Position numbers and translations under genes: made by a program | Assembly: GCA_031271665.1 (NCBI GenBank) | Contig: JAISVI010000073.1 | Coordinates: forward strand, 1-37,736 | Direction of reading: 5' to 3' | Length of the DNA: 37,736 nucleotides | Origin: Oscillospiraceae bacterium | GTDB taxonomy: Bacteria > Bacillota > Clostridia > Oscillospirales > UBA929 | Notes under the pieces: generated by a model | The model's input: the letters and a program-made list of their open reading frames with translations, nothing else | The model's database searches: none | What the model was told of the DNA's origin: nothing | Shown: positions 1 through 8,452 of the stretch, one piece after another | How the letters are laid out: each line of letters opens with the position of its first letter | Numbering within the stretch: the first letter of the stretch is position 1

Positions 1-174
1 CGCCATGCGCGCCTCGGGCAGGGCGGCGAAGTCAATTTCGGCGAAGGAAATGGGGCATTTGCCGTCGTTGACATACGCGGGCATAAGCTCGTTATCAAGA
101 AGCGCCGCCGGACATGGCAACGCGTCAAGCACGCCGCAAAGCAAATCCATTTCCCGCTGCATTCCCTCGGCCAT
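1..174 (-). CDS. N-terminal part of an unidentified (PAS-like?) protein, cut by window edge
   Basis: An open frame starts at the ATG at 174 on the minus strand (first residues MAEGMQREMDLL) and runs off the left edge after 58 codons. A GGGA-type ribosome-binding site lies about 10 bases upstream. The translation contains a stretch around residues 10-33 (LCGVLDALPCPAALLDNELM) that resembles the beginning of a PAS sensor domain, where a short helix precedes a strand of the type 'ALLLD'. Codon use (many GCC, CTT, GCG) matches the neighbouring genes. A sensor or regulator with an N-terminal PAS domain is an inference from a short match; the remainder lies outside the window, so function stays open. 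Confidence 0.5.
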   Translation of the reverse strand, partial: MAEGMQREMDLLCGVLDALPCPAALLDNELMPAYVNDGKCPISFAEIDFAALPEARMA

Positions 175-276
175 TGTGCCATCCCTTTCTTCGCTGTCTT
201 CATAGGGACGGCTCTTGGCCGCCCGCGTTTTTTCAGCCGCGATAAATCTGCGGGCGCACAATGTGCGCCCCAGCGC

Positions 277-442
277 CTTACCCTCCCTGCTCGGGCGGGG
301 CGCTCTTCTGGCTGTCAAGCGTCCTTCGCCCTCGCGGGCGGTCGGCTAAGCCGCTTCCGCTCTGGCCAAACAGTCCGCGCAAGCGCGGCCTTGGTTTGCC
401 CAACGCTACAGCGTCTTACCCTCCCTGCTCGGGCGGGGCGCT
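277..442. repeat. 28-bp perfect direct repeat in two copies (277-304 and 415-442) with hairpins
   Basis: Positions 277-304 and 415-442 are identical over 28 bases and 138 bases apart. Each copy ends in GGGGCGCT and is preceded by AGCG, so each can fold back (AGCG...CGCT). A small perfect palindrome, GGGCGCACA-A-TGTGCGCCC, sits at about 252-270. The whole 175-447 stretch lies between the 3' end of the radC-family gene and the 5' end of the edge gene, both on the minus strand. I see no gene in it; it looks like dispersed extragenic repeat material, perhaps also ending radC transcription. Confidence 0.55.
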
Positions 443-447
443 TTTCT

Positions 448-1146
448 TCATATCCACCCGCTGTCCAAAAACGACACAAAATCGTCCCCGGCTATGACAA
501 GGTGGTCGACAAGCTTTATGCCGACCGCGTCAAGCGCCAAGGCAAGCTTTTCTGTGACGGCGCGATCCTGCGGGCTTGGCATGGCGTTGCCGCCGGGGTG
601 GTTGTGCGCCAGTATGATTTTGTCAGCCCCGCAGTCAAGCGCCATATGTACAAGACGGCGCGGGGTGATGTGGACAAGTTCGGGTTCGTCGTTTCCGCTG
701 ACACGGGCGCACTGTCTGACATGCTGGTCGGCGCTTAGGAAAAGCGCGTACACCACTTCTACGGTATAGCCGAAGAAGTAGTCAAGCAAATAGCGCCCGG
801 CCTTCTCAACGCTGTCAACCACGGCGATGCTGCCCGCGCGCGCGGTTCTGTAACGCCGCGCGATATGCGGTATGAACTTAAGAAGCGTAGCGGCGTGTTC
901 GCCTATGCCGGGAATCGACATAAGCTCGTTTACGTCCGCGTCCAGAACGCCGGTAAGCGTACCGAACCGAACGATAAGCTGGTGGGCAAGCTCGTTTGTG
1001 TCCCGGCGGGGGACGCAATAGAAAAGAAGAAGCTCAAGCAATTGATGGTCGTAAAGCCCGTCCGGGCCATGCCGTAAAAAGCTTTGCTTAAGCCGATCGC
1101 GGTGTCCGGAATGCGCCGGATTTTCCGGCGGCTGTTCCCGTGCCAT
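448..1146 (-). CDS. radC: RadC-family JAB/MPN metallo-domain protein
   Basis: A 232-residue protein of the RadC (DUF2466) family, close to the usual length of about 225. The N-terminal part has a helix-hairpin-helix-like segment (MSIPGIGEHAATLLKFI, about residues 76-92). The C-terminal JAB/MPN domain keeps the metal-binding set H181-x-H183 and D194 in AHNHPGGNAMPSPQD. The family was once linked to DNA repair, but its biochemical role is not established; the JAMM motif predicts a zinc-dependent hydrolase fold. The usual HNHPSG is HNHPGG here, a mild change. It starts at the ATG at 1146 with AAGGA roughly 13 bases upstream. It is divergent from purL; a candidate promoter (TTGCGC/TATAAT, 1211-1239 minus) overlaps the purL promoter. 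Confidence 0.88.
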   Translation of the reverse strand: MAREQPPENPAHSGHRDRLKQSFLRHGPDGLYDHQLLELLLFYCVPRRDTNELAHQLIVRFGTLTGVLDADVNELMSIPGIGEHAATLLKFIPHIARRYRTARAGSIAVVDSVEKAGRYLLDYFFGYTVEVVYALFLSADQHVRQCARVSGNDEPELVHITPRRLVHMALDCGADKIILAHNHPGGNAMPSPQDRAVTEKLALALDAVGIKLVDHLVIAGDDFVSFLDSGWI

Positions 1147-1191
1147 AATAATACACTGTCCTTCCCGACAGTAAGCTTTCTTGCATAGGCT

Positions 1192-1220
1192 TTGACAAAG
1201 CTGTCATAATATTATATAAT
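1192..1220 (+). promoter_or_regulatory. Consensus sigma-A promoter of purL
   Basis: TTGACA at 1192-1197 and TATAAT at 1215-1220 are separated by exactly 17 bases, a perfect housekeeping promoter. It lies 34 bases before the purL start codon. The palindromic core ATTATATAAT (1211-1220) also gives TATAAT on the minus strand at 1211-1216, with TTGCGC at 1234-1239 at 17-base spacing, so a divergent radC promoter may share the same -10 region. I see no purine riboswitch in the short leader. Confidence 0.85.
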
Positions 1221-1253
1221 GCTTTTCTACAATGCGCAAGGGAGAGGCATACA

Positions 1254-4200
1254 TTGGGAAAAGTTTTTCGTGTGGCGGTGGAGAAAAAAGAGGCATTCCG
1301 TTCAGAGGCGGCGCGGCTTCTGTCCGATATGCGCGGCTTTTTGGGCGTCGCGGCGGATTCGCTTCGCATCTTCAATGTCTATGACGTCGAGCGCTTTGGC
1401 GAAGACGCGGACGCCGCGCAGCTTGAAAGCGCATTTTATACCGTGTTCAGCGAGCCTGTTACAGATAACATATGGCCGCACGGGCTTCCCGCTCTCGACC
1501 CGGATACGCGTATCCTTTGCTGGGAGGCATTGCCCGGTCAGTTTGACCAACGCGCGGACTCCTGCGCCCAGTGCCTTCAGCTTTTGTGGGGCGGCGAGCG
1601 CCCGCTTGTAAGATATATACGCGCCGCCGCCTTCACGGGAATTGACGAAGGCGGCCTTGACCGTCTGCGTGAACATCTGATAAACCCCGTGGACTCGCGC
1701 GAGACGACGCTTGAGATGCCGGAAACTCTTCGCGCGGTTTTTGACCCGCCCGCCGCAACCCCTGTTTGCGCGGGCTTCCGGGAACTTGACGGCGCGGGGC
1801 TTGACGGCTTTATAAGGGAACACGCCCTTGCCATGGATCGCGCCGACGCGCAGTGCCTGCGGGATTATATGCGCCTTGAGAACCGCGACCCCACTTTGGC
1901 GGAGGTGCGCGTCGTTGATACGTACTGGTCAGACCACTGCCGCCATACCACGTTCCTTACGCGGCTTACTGATATCGAAGCCGAGGATTCAAGAGCCGCC
2001 GAAAGTCTTGCGCTGTACCGCGAGCATATGCCGGACGGGGCGGTGACGCTTATGCGCATTGCCACGGCGGGCATGAAGGCGCTTAAACGCGCGGGAAAGC
2101 TTCCAAATCTTGACGAAAGCGACGAGGTAAACGCCTGCACGGTAAAGGTAAAGCTTAAACTGGCGGGCGGCGGGCAGGAGGACTGGCTTCTGCTTTTCAA
2201 GAACGAAACGCACAACCACCCCACGGAGATAGAGCCTTTCGGCGGCGCGGCCACCTGTATCGGCGGGGCGATACGCGACCCGTTAAGCGGCCGGGCGTTC
2301 GTCTATCAGGCTATGCGAGTTACGGGCGCGGCCGACCCGCGCGCCTTGCTTAAAGACACGATACCCGGAAAACTGCCCCAACGCGTGCTTACAGTCACCG
2401 CCGCCAACGGCTACAGCTCTTACGGAAATCAGATAGGTCTTGCCACAGGGCATGTTACCGAGATATACCATCCCGGCTATGCCGCCAAGCGCATGGAAAT
2501 CGGCGCGGTTGTCGGCGCGGCTCCGGCGCGTAACGTGGTGCGCGAGCAGCCGCTTCCGGGCGACGCCGTAATACTTGTCGGCGGGCGCACCGGGCGGGAC
2601 GGTATCGGCGGGGCGACCGGCTCGTCCATGACCCACAATAAGCAAAGCGTGACCGAATGCGCCGCGCAGGTGCAGAAGGGCAACGCGCCGGAAGAGCGCA
2701 AACTCCAGCGACTTTTCCTTGACCCGCAGGTTACGAAGGTCGTAAAACGCTGCAACGATTTCGGCGCGGGCGGCGTCGCCGTCGCCGTGGGCGAGCTTGC
2801 CGACGGGCTTTGCATACAGCTTGACAGCGTTCCAAAAAAATACGAGGGGCTTGGCGGTGCCGAGCTTGCCATAAGCGAATCGCAGGAGCGCATGGCGGTC
2901 GTCGTGCGGCGCGAGGACGTTGACTTCTTCATCGGGAAGGCCGCGGGCGAAAATCTGGAGGCCACGGTTATCGCAGAGATCACACAGGAAAAGCGCATGC
3001 GCATGGTTGCGGGCGGCGAAACGATTGTTGACCTTTCGCGCGAATTCCTTAACTCCAACGGCGCGGAGAAAACGGCGCGCGCGGTTATCCCGAAAGCCCA
3101 AGCGCCCGCGCCGCGCGCGTGGGAGAAGGCCGCAACGCTTGCCGAGGGCTGGCTTCTGCTTGCAAGCGACCTTAACTATTGCTCGCAGAAGGGGCTTGTC
3201 GAGCGCTTTGACGGTTCAGTCGGCGCGTCAAGCGTGCTTATGCCGCACGGCGGAAGCGAAATGCTGACCCCCGCGCAAAGCATGGCGGCGCTGCTGCCCG
3301 CCGACGGGGCGGAGACCGCCTCGGTGATGAGTTTCGGTTTTGACCCGCAGATTTCCCAATCAGACCCATTCGGCGGCGCGGTGTACGCGGTAGTAACCTC
3401 CGTTGCGAAACTTGCTGCCTGCGGGGTGTCGCCGGACACGGCATACCTTACGTTTCAGGAATACTTTCCGCGTCCGGGAAGCGACCCGCTTCGCTGGGGG
3501 CTTCCCGCCGCGGCGCTGCTTGGCGCGTTCCACGCCCAGATGGGGCTTGGTGTGGCGTCCATAGGCGGCAAGGATTCCATGAGCGGAAGCTTTGAGAATA
3601 TGGACGTTCCGCCCACACTGGTGTCATTCGCGGTCGGCACGGCGGACGCCCAAGATATTATCTCGCCCGAATTTAAGGCGGCGGGCAATCCCGTATACTT
3701 GTTCTCCGTTCCCGCAAAAGAGAACGGACTTCCCGACTATCCCGCTCTGCGCGAGATGTGGACGAACTTCAGCGCTCTTGCGCGAAAGGGCTTTATAAAG
3801 TCCGCGTGGGCGATTGAGACGGGCGGAGTATCCGGCGGCATTATAAAAATGGCGCTTGGTAACAATGTCGGCTTTGCCTTTGACGACGGCTTTTCCGGCT
3901 TCTTTGACGCGCCGTGGGGCGGAATATTGGCGGAGTGTTCCGGCAGGGGTGTACCCGGCGGAAGCGAAACAGACGGGGATGTATCCGGCGGGCGGCAGAA
4001 CGCCGCCCCTACAGGCGCGGTGCTTGTCGGGTATACGCAGGAAAAGGCCGAGCTTACGCAAAGGAACGCGCGCGCGCCGCTTGCGAGTTTGCTGGTGGCT
4101 TGGACAGCGCCGCTTGAGGACGTGTTCCCGACACGCCCGGCGGACGCGGATACCGCAAGCGTTCCCGTGATAGCAAGCGCGAAAGCCCCGGCGGTTTTCA

Positions 4201-5015
4201 GGGGCGCGGGTATGCCGAAGCCTTTGGCGGTGATAACCGCCTTCCCCGGAACGAACAGCGAGCTTGACACCGCCCGCGCGGTACGCAATGCCGGGGGCGC
4301 GGCGGACGTCGCGGTTATAAGAAATCTAAAACCCGAATGGATTGACGAATCAGTAAATCTGCTTTGCGAAAAGATAAGCGCCGCGCAGATGCTTATAATC
4401 CCCGGCGGCTTTTCCGCGGGGGACGAGCCGGACGGCTCGGCCAAATATATCGTGTCGTTTTTCCGCAATCCCCGGGTAAGCGAGGCGACGCGCGCCCTTT
4501 TGGCTCGGGGCGGGCTTATCCTTGGAATATGCAACGGGTTTCAGGCGCTTATTAAGCTTGGGCTTGTACCGTTCGGCGACATCCGAACGCCGGACGAATC
4601 CTCTCCCACGCTTACCTTTAACAATATCGGGCGGCATCAGTCGCGCTATGTCTTCACGCGCGTCGCGTCAACGCTTTCGCCGTGGCTTTCAAAGTGCGCG
4701 CTGAACAAAGTTTACGCGCCGCCCATATCGCACGGCGAGGGGCGCTTCGCCGCCTCGCCGCAAACGCTTCGCTCTTTGGCAGAGACCGGGCAGATCGCCC
4801 AGCAGTACTGCGACGCCTTTGGCGTTCCTAGCATGGACATAAGGCATAACCCCAACGGCTCGGACTGGGCTGTCGAGGCCATATCAAGCCCGGACGGGCG
4901 CGTGCTTGGCAAAATGGCGCATAACGAGCGCACCGGCCCGAATGTCGCGATAAATATCGCCGGAGATAAGCTTCAGCCCATTTTCGAGGGCGGCGTCGGC
5001 TATTTCAGTCTGTGA
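1254..5015 (+). CDS. purL: Phosphoribosylformylglycinamidine synthase, single-chain PurL
   Basis: The fourth step of purine synthesis: FGAR + ATP + glutamine to FGAM. At 1253 residues this is the large fused type, containing PurS-like, synthetase and glutaminase parts. Visible motifs include HNHPTEIEPFGGAAT in the synthetase half and a C-terminal class-I glutaminase beginning near residue 990. The catalytic triad is Cys1093 (GICNGF), His1223 and Glu1225 (MAHNER). Translation starts at TTG 1254, preceded by GGGAGAGG. The reading frame carries an unusual insert at residues 895-920 (3936-4013) that contains a dispersed repeat also found at 18369-18391. The stop codon overlaps the GTG start of the next gene, so the two are probably translationally coupled. 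Confidence 0.96.
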   Translation: MGKVFRVAVEKKEAFRSEAARLLSDMRGFLGVAADSLRIFNVYDVERFGEDADAAQLESAFYTVFSEPVTDNIWPHGLPALDPDTRILCWEALPGQFDQRADSCAQCLQLLWGGERPLVRYIRAAAFTGIDEGGLDRLREHLINPVDSRETTLEMPETLRAVFDPPAATPVCAGFRELDGAGLDGFIREHALAMDRADAQCLRDYMRLENRDPTLAEVRVVDTYWSDHCRHTTFLTRLTDIEAEDSRAAESLALYREHMPDGAVTLMRIATAGMKALKRAGKLPNLDESDEVNACTVKVKLKLAGGGQEDWLLLFKNETHNHPTEIEPFGGAATCIGGAIRDPLSGRAFVYQAMRVTGAADPRALLKDTIPGKLPQRVLTVTAANGYSSYGNQIGLATGHVTEIYHPGYAAKRMEIGAVVGAAPARNVVREQPLPGDAVILVGGRTGRDGIGGATGSSMTHNKQSVTECAAQVQKGNAPEERKLQRLFLDPQVTKVVKRCNDFGAGGVAVAVGELADGLCIQLDSVPKKYEGLGGAELAISESQERMAVVVRREDVDFFIGKAAGENLEATVIAEITQEKRMRMVAGGETIVDLSREFLNSNGAEKTARAVIPKAQAPAPRAWEKAATLAEGWLLLASDLNYCSQKGLVERFDGSVGASSVLMPHGGSEMLTPAQSMAALLPADGAETASVMSFGFDPQISQSDPFGGAVYAVVTSVAKLAACGVSPDTAYLTFQEYFPRPGSDPLRWGLPAAALLGAFHAQMGLGVASIGGKDSMSGSFENMDVPPTLVSFAVGTADAQDIISPEFKAAGNPVYLFSVPAKENGLPDYPALREMWTNFSALARKGFIKSAWAIETGGVSGGIIKMALGNNVGFAFDDGFSGFFDAPWGGILAECSGRGVPGGSETDGDVSGGRQNAAPTGAVLVGYTQEKAELTQRNARAPLASLLVAWTAPLEDVFPTRPADADTASVPVIASAKAPAVFRGAGMPKPLAVITAFPGTNSELDTARAVRNAGGAADVAVIRNLKPEWIDESVNLLCEKISAAQMLIIPGGFSAGDEPDGSAKYIVSFFRNPRVSEATRALLARGGLILGICNGFQALIKLGLVPFGDIRTPDESSPTLTFNNIGRHQSRYVFTRVASTLSPWLSKCALNKVYAPPISHGEGRFAASPQTLRSLAETGQIAQQYCDAFGVPSMDIRHNPNGSDWAVEAISSPDGRVLGKMAHNERTGPNVAINIAGDKLQPIFEGGVGYFSL
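3991..4013 (+). repeat. Dispersed palindromic repeat copy inside purL
   Basis: These 23 bases are identical to 18369-18391 in the rapZ/murB intergenic region. The core is an inverted repeat GGCGG-cagaa-CGCCG followed by CCCTACA. The same CGCCCCTACA end occurs in the larger palindrome at 7373-7451. Within purL the element is read in frame (SGGRQNAAPT) without a stop, at a place where PurL relatives, as I know them, have a short loop. Confidence 0.75.
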
Positions 5016-6205
5016 GCGGGCGGAAAAAAATTCTGATAGCAGTGTCGGCATTTGTTGTCTGCGCGGGTTTGGTATGGCTTCTTATCTCGGCGCTGCCGCC
5101 GGGGGACGCAAATGACCCGCAGCAGATCATGCTGTCGTCGGAAACTCCCAAGGACAGCACCGAACCGCCGGAGACGTCCGCCCCTGCGCCTTCACCGTCA
5201 CCTATACCAACGCCCGCGCCTACGCCGTCGCCTACGCCCGCGCCTACACCTACCCCGACGCGGCCGCCAATCGAGATGTTCTTTACCGGGGACGTGCTGC
5301 TTGACCGCGCCGTCGGCAACATTATATTACGCGACGGTATAGACGCGCCGATTTCGGACGGACTGCGGGAGATGCTTCACGGCGCGGACTGGGTGGGCAT
5401 AAACCTTGAAAACCCGCTGTCCGACCGCGGCGAGAAGGACATTACCAAAGACTTCACATTCCGCGCAAGACCCGAAACGGCAGAGCTGCTTGACCATATG
5501 GGCGTGACGTTCTGCGCGCTTGCTAATAATCACGTCCTTGACTATGGCGAACAGGCGATGTATGACACGATGGATATTCTGGAGGGGCGCGGCATCGGCC
5601 ATGCCGGGGCGGGCGAAAACCTTGCCGCCGCAAGCGCCCCCGCCGTTTTTGAGATAGACGGGTATACCATATCGGCATTAAGCGCGTCGCACCATATGCC
5701 GTTCCTGTCATGGTACGCAAAAGAGGACAGACCCGGAATGCTTGCAACCTATAACCCCGCCCAGTACGTCGAGGCAATTAAGAAGGCGAAGGAGGAAAGC
5801 GATTTCTGCGCCGTATTCGTACACTGGGGCGTCGAGCGCGACACTTTTCCGGAGAAATATCAGCACGAGCTTGCCAGGGCGTATATCGACGCCGGCGCGG
5901 ATATCGTTATCGGAAGCCATCCGCACGTATTACAGGGATTCGAGTGGTACAAAGGAAAGCTTATCGCCCACAGTCTTGGCAACTTCATCTTCACGAACAC
6001 AAGCATGGATACCGCCGCGCTTGGCGTCACGATTGACGGGAACGGCGATATGCGCGCCTTTCTGCGCCCATGCAAGATTGTTCGCTATTCAACGGGACTG
6101 ACCGAGGACGAAGAGGAGAAAAAACAGCTTTTCAAGCAGATTACAGACAGATCATTTGGCGCCAAGATACTTGAAACCGGGGAAATCGTCGCGGCAGACG
6201 AATAG
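5012..6205 (+). CDS. CapA-family membrane-anchored metallophosphatase-like protein
   Basis: A 397-residue protein with an N-terminal membrane anchor (about residues 5-27, ILIAVSAFVVCAGLVWLLISAL), a Pro/Thr/Ser-rich linker (about 55-87, PTPAP-type repeats) and a C-terminal CapA domain. The domain begins at FFTGDVLLDRAVG and includes NLENPLSD, LANNHVLDYG, VHWGVE and GSHPHVLQG, the metal-ligand motifs of the CapA/PgsA family. Relatives act outside the cell in poly-gamma-glutamate or capsule metabolism; the exact substrate here is unknown. The start is GTG 5012, overlapping the purL stop by four bases (GTGA). Coupling a surface enzyme to purL has no obvious functional reason and may only reflect gene packing. 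Confidence 0.88.
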   Translation: MSGRKKILIAVSAFVVCAGLVWLLISALPPGDANDPQQIMLSSETPKDSTEPPETSAPAPSPSPIPTPAPTPSPTPAPTPTPTRPPIEMFFTGDVLLDRAVGNIILRDGIDAPISDGLREMLHGADWVGINLENPLSDRGEKDITKDFTFRARPETAELLDHMGVTFCALANNHVLDYGEQAMYDTMDILEGRGIGHAGAGENLAAASAPAVFEIDGYTISALSASHHMPFLSWYAKEDRPGMLATYNPAQYVEAIKKAKEESDFCAVFVHWGVERDTFPEKYQHELARAYIDAGADIVIGSHPHVLQGFEWYKGKLIAHSLGNFIFTNTSMDTAALGVTIDGNGDMRAFLRPCKIVRYSTGLTEDEEEKKQLFKQITDRSFGAKILETGEIVAADE

Positions 6206-6227
6206 ATTGCGAGTGGGGTGATAGCTA

Positions 6228-7295
6228 ATGAGGTATGTACCGGCGGAGCAATTGACCGAGGGTATGGTCTTGGGGAAACCAGTTTACAATGACAACGGAA
6301 ATGTTCTTCTTCGCGAGGGCGTCGTCCTGACAATGGGTTATATATCCAAAATCGTAGAGATGGACGTTTCCGGCCTTTATATTGATGATGTATTCTCCAA
6401 AAAAATCGAGGTCAAGGACGTTATTTCCGAGGAACTGCGCTCTAACAGCGTAAAGGCGGCGCGGCATCTGCTTCTTGAGACGGGCAATGGCAAAAATTAT
6501 CAAAAAAGCATGGAAGAAGTGGACAAGTGCATTGAGAAGATAATGGACGAGATACTTTCCACTGACAGCGCGGTTATTAATATGATAAACGTCAAGTCCC
6601 ACGACTTATATACTTATCAGCATTCTGTAAATGTATGTGTACTAAGTTGCATAATCGGCCTTGCCTGCGAGATGTCGCGCGCGCAGCTTAAAAAGCTTGC
6701 CACGTCGGCGCTGCTTCACGACATAGGGAAGGTTTTCATTGACAAGGCCATCCTGAACAAGCCCGGAAAGCTTAGTCAGGACGAATGGGAGACAATAAAG
6801 ACGCACCCCGAGCTTGGCTCGGAATGCGCCGGGAAGAAGTACCGCTTTCCTACGGCGATATGCCGCTCGATTTTAATGCACCACGAAAGATACGACGGGA
6901 CAGGCTATCCGTCCGGGACAGGCGGCGAGGACATACCGATTTTCGCCCGCATCATCGCTATATCAGACGTATACGACGCGATAACCTCCAGACGCCCCTA
7001 TCACGAGGCGGTTTCCCCCGCCGAGGCGTATGAGTACATAATGGGAAACTCCGGCCGGCATTTCAGCCCCCATATCGTCGATATTTTCACAAGGAAAGTC
7101 GCCCCGTTCCCCGAGGGGTTAAGCGTAAAGCTTTCCAACGGGATGAAGGGCATCGTCTTCAAGAACTACGAGGACTGCCTTACGCGCCCGGTAATCAAAC
7201 TCTACCCCGAACCCGGACACCCCGAAGATCGCTTCCTTGACCTTAAAAACGACCCCTGCGCGCTTGATATAACGGTGCTTGAACTGCTGTCATAG
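6228..7295 (+). CDS. HD-GYP domain protein, predicted cyclic-di-GMP phosphodiesterase
   Basis: A 355-residue cytoplasmic protein. A short N-terminal domain (residues 1-60, VPAEQLTEGMVLGKPVY) of the kind often preceding HD-GYP is followed by the catalytic domain at about 125-290. Key residues are H164-D165 (LLHDIGK), H218-H219-E220 and G226-Y227-P228 (YDGTGYPSG). Family members hydrolyse c-di-GMP to GMP or pGpG. A C-terminal extension (about 300-355) is unassigned. The start ATG 6228 has GGGGTG nine bases upstream, and it follows the CapA gene after 22 bases, suggesting one transcript. It has no receiver domain, so its input is unclear. Confidence 0.93.
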   Translation: MRYVPAEQLTEGMVLGKPVYNDNGNVLLREGVVLTMGYISKIVEMDVSGLYIDDVFSKKIEVKDVISEELRSNSVKAARHLLLETGNGKNYQKSMEEVDKCIEKIMDEILSTDSAVINMINVKSHDLYTYQHSVNVCVLSCIIGLACEMSRAQLKKLATSALLHDIGKVFIDKAILNKPGKLSQDEWETIKTHPELGSECAGKKYRFPTAICRSILMHHERYDGTGYPSGTGGEDIPIFARIIAISDVYDAITSRRPYHEAVSPAEAYEYIMGNSGRHFSPHIVDIFTRKVAPFPEGLSVKLSNGMKGIVFKNYEDCLTRPVIKLYPEPGHPEDRFLDLKNDPCALDITVLELLS

Positions 7296-7372
7296 GAAAA
7301 ATGTTATATGGTAGTTGCTCATACAGTCGTTTGCATCATGGAAAGAATATGTATGTATGCCCGAAAACGAAA

Positions 7373-7451
7373 TGTAGGGGCGGTCGTCCCCGACCGCCCG
7401 CAACCACTACCCCCTCGCAAGCGCGGGCGACCGAGGACGGTCGCCCCTACA
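7373..7451. repeat. 79-bp imperfect palindrome, MITE/REP-like
   Basis: The left arm starts TGTAGGGGCGGTCGTCCCC and the right arm ends GGACGGTCGCCCCTACA, complementary with a few mismatches. It lies in the 204-base gap between two convergent genes (HD-GYP, plus; small ORF, minus), and nothing else is seen in that gap. Its end sequence matches the repeats at 3991-4013 and 18369-18391. It could also act as a bidirectional terminator. Confidence 0.7.
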
Positions 7452-7499
7452 TGGGGCTGACGGCTTTCGTGTGTTATGTACGTTTATTTGTCAACACGG

Positions 7500-7682
7500 T
7501 CATTTGGATAACCGCTCCATTCTAACATCATCTAGGTCAACATCTTCCGGCAGAGTTCCGAATAACTGCTCAACAGATGTAATCTTTTCGGGCAGTTTTT
7601 TCATGCGTAAAGATTTCTTGTCCTTCCGCACAGTTTTTACAGTTTGGCTATCATCCTTCGCAATGTTTTCATTCTCCTTCAT
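7500..7682 (-). CDS. 60-aa protein with an antitoxin-like C-terminal tail
   Basis: The ATG at 7682 overlaps the stop of the FetB-like gene (ATGA), which argues for translational coupling. The N-terminal half is polar and charged (Lys, Asp, Glu). The C-terminal half, KITSVEQLFGTLPEDVDLDD, followed by VRMERLSK, resembles the toxin-binding tail of type II antitoxins (the form 'SLFGILP..IDLDEAR.ERL'). No DNA-binding fold precedes it, and no toxin gene follows in the 7296-7499 gap. It may be the remnant of a toxin-antitoxin module joined to the ABC operon, or a small real protein. Function not assigned. Confidence 0.5.
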   Translation of the reverse strand: MKENENIAKDDSQTVKTVRKDKKSLRMKKLPEKITSVEQLFGTLPEDVDLDDVRMERLSK

Positions 7683-8452
7683 ATGAAAAACTGCCCCCTT
7701 TTGTTATAAAGCGTTTGCGCGCCGAAGTACAGCGAGCAGAAAACGGAAAGGCATGTGACGGCGCATATGGCGATTATAATCGCTATTTGATAGAGTATGG
7801 CCGTGGTGGGAAGCGTCCCCGACAGTATTTGACCCGTCATCATTCCCGGAAGCGATATAACCCCCATGCCAAGCATGGAGTTCATCGTCGGAAGCAGCGC
7901 CGTTTCAAGGGCGCTGTTTACGATTGGGGAGAGTATCCTTTTCGGCTTGGCGCCGATGCCTGTAAGCGTTTCTATCTTTGCCCGGCTTTCGCAGATGCTT
8001 TGGTTAAAGGTTTTAAGGCCAAGACTTACGCCCGTCATGGCGTTGCCCATAATCATGCCGCTTATGGGTATCGTATATTGCGCGTTAAAGAAGTTTACGC
8101 CCACCACGGCAAGAATGAAAAACGCCACCATGGCAAGCCCGGACGCGGCAAGCGAAACCGCGACTGTAATCTTGAAATTGCGGTTTATCCCCCTGTTCCT
8201 TGAAAGCGCGGTGTAAATCGCGAATCCGGTCATTAAAACGAGATACATCACAGTAAACGCGGGATGCGGGTTTTGGAAGATGTACGTAAGCGCAAGCCCC
8301 GCAAGGACAAGCTGTACCGTCATGCGAACGCTGGCGACGATTAAAAGCTTGCTTTGGTTAATCCCGCGCTTTTTCATTATCGCGAGTACAACTATAAGCA
8401 AAAGATAGATAAGCCCGAACTGAAGCAGATTAAGCTTATGTATGCCGTTCAT
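7679..8452 (-). CDS. fetB: FetB-family (UPF0014) ABC transporter permease
   Basis: A 257-residue integral membrane protein with about seven hydrophobic segments, matching FetB/YbbM in length and composition. The characteristic central motif is present: ALETALLPTMNSMLGMGVISLPGMM, then TGQILSG (about residues 188-212). FetB pairs with FetA; in E. coli the pair is implicated in iron export and resistance to oxidative stress. The start overlaps the end of the ATPase gene by four bases, so the two are coupled. Iron as substrate here is inferred from family membership only. Confidence 0.88.
   Translation of the reverse strand: MNGIHKLNLLQFGLIYLLLIVVLAIMKKRGINQSKLLIVASVRMTVQLVLAGLALTYIFQNPHPAFTVMYLVLMTGFAIYTALSRNRGINRNFKITVAVSLAASGLAMVAFFILAVVGVNFFNAQYTIPISGMIMGNAMTGVSLGLKTFNQSICESRAKIETLTGIGAKPKRILSPIVNSALETALLPTMNSMLGMGVISLPGMMTGQILSGTLPTTAILYQIAIIIAICAVTCLSVFCSLYFGAQTLYNKRGQFFI

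Noticed and set aside
5-205. Plus-strand 66-aa open frame at the left edge
   Set aside because: It is antisense to a better-supported minus-strand gene start with an RBS.
277-442. CRISPR array
   Set aside because: Only two copies, with a 110-base gap that is far longer than a spacer, and no cas genes nearby.
2283-3101. 272-aa minus-strand open frame within purL
   Set aside because: It is a shadow of purL caused by GC-rich codon structure; the composition is Arg/Ala/His-rich and no family is recognised.
7301-7525. 74-aa plus-strand open frame after the HD-GYP gene
   Set aside because: Most of it is the translated palindromic repeat, with no conserved content.
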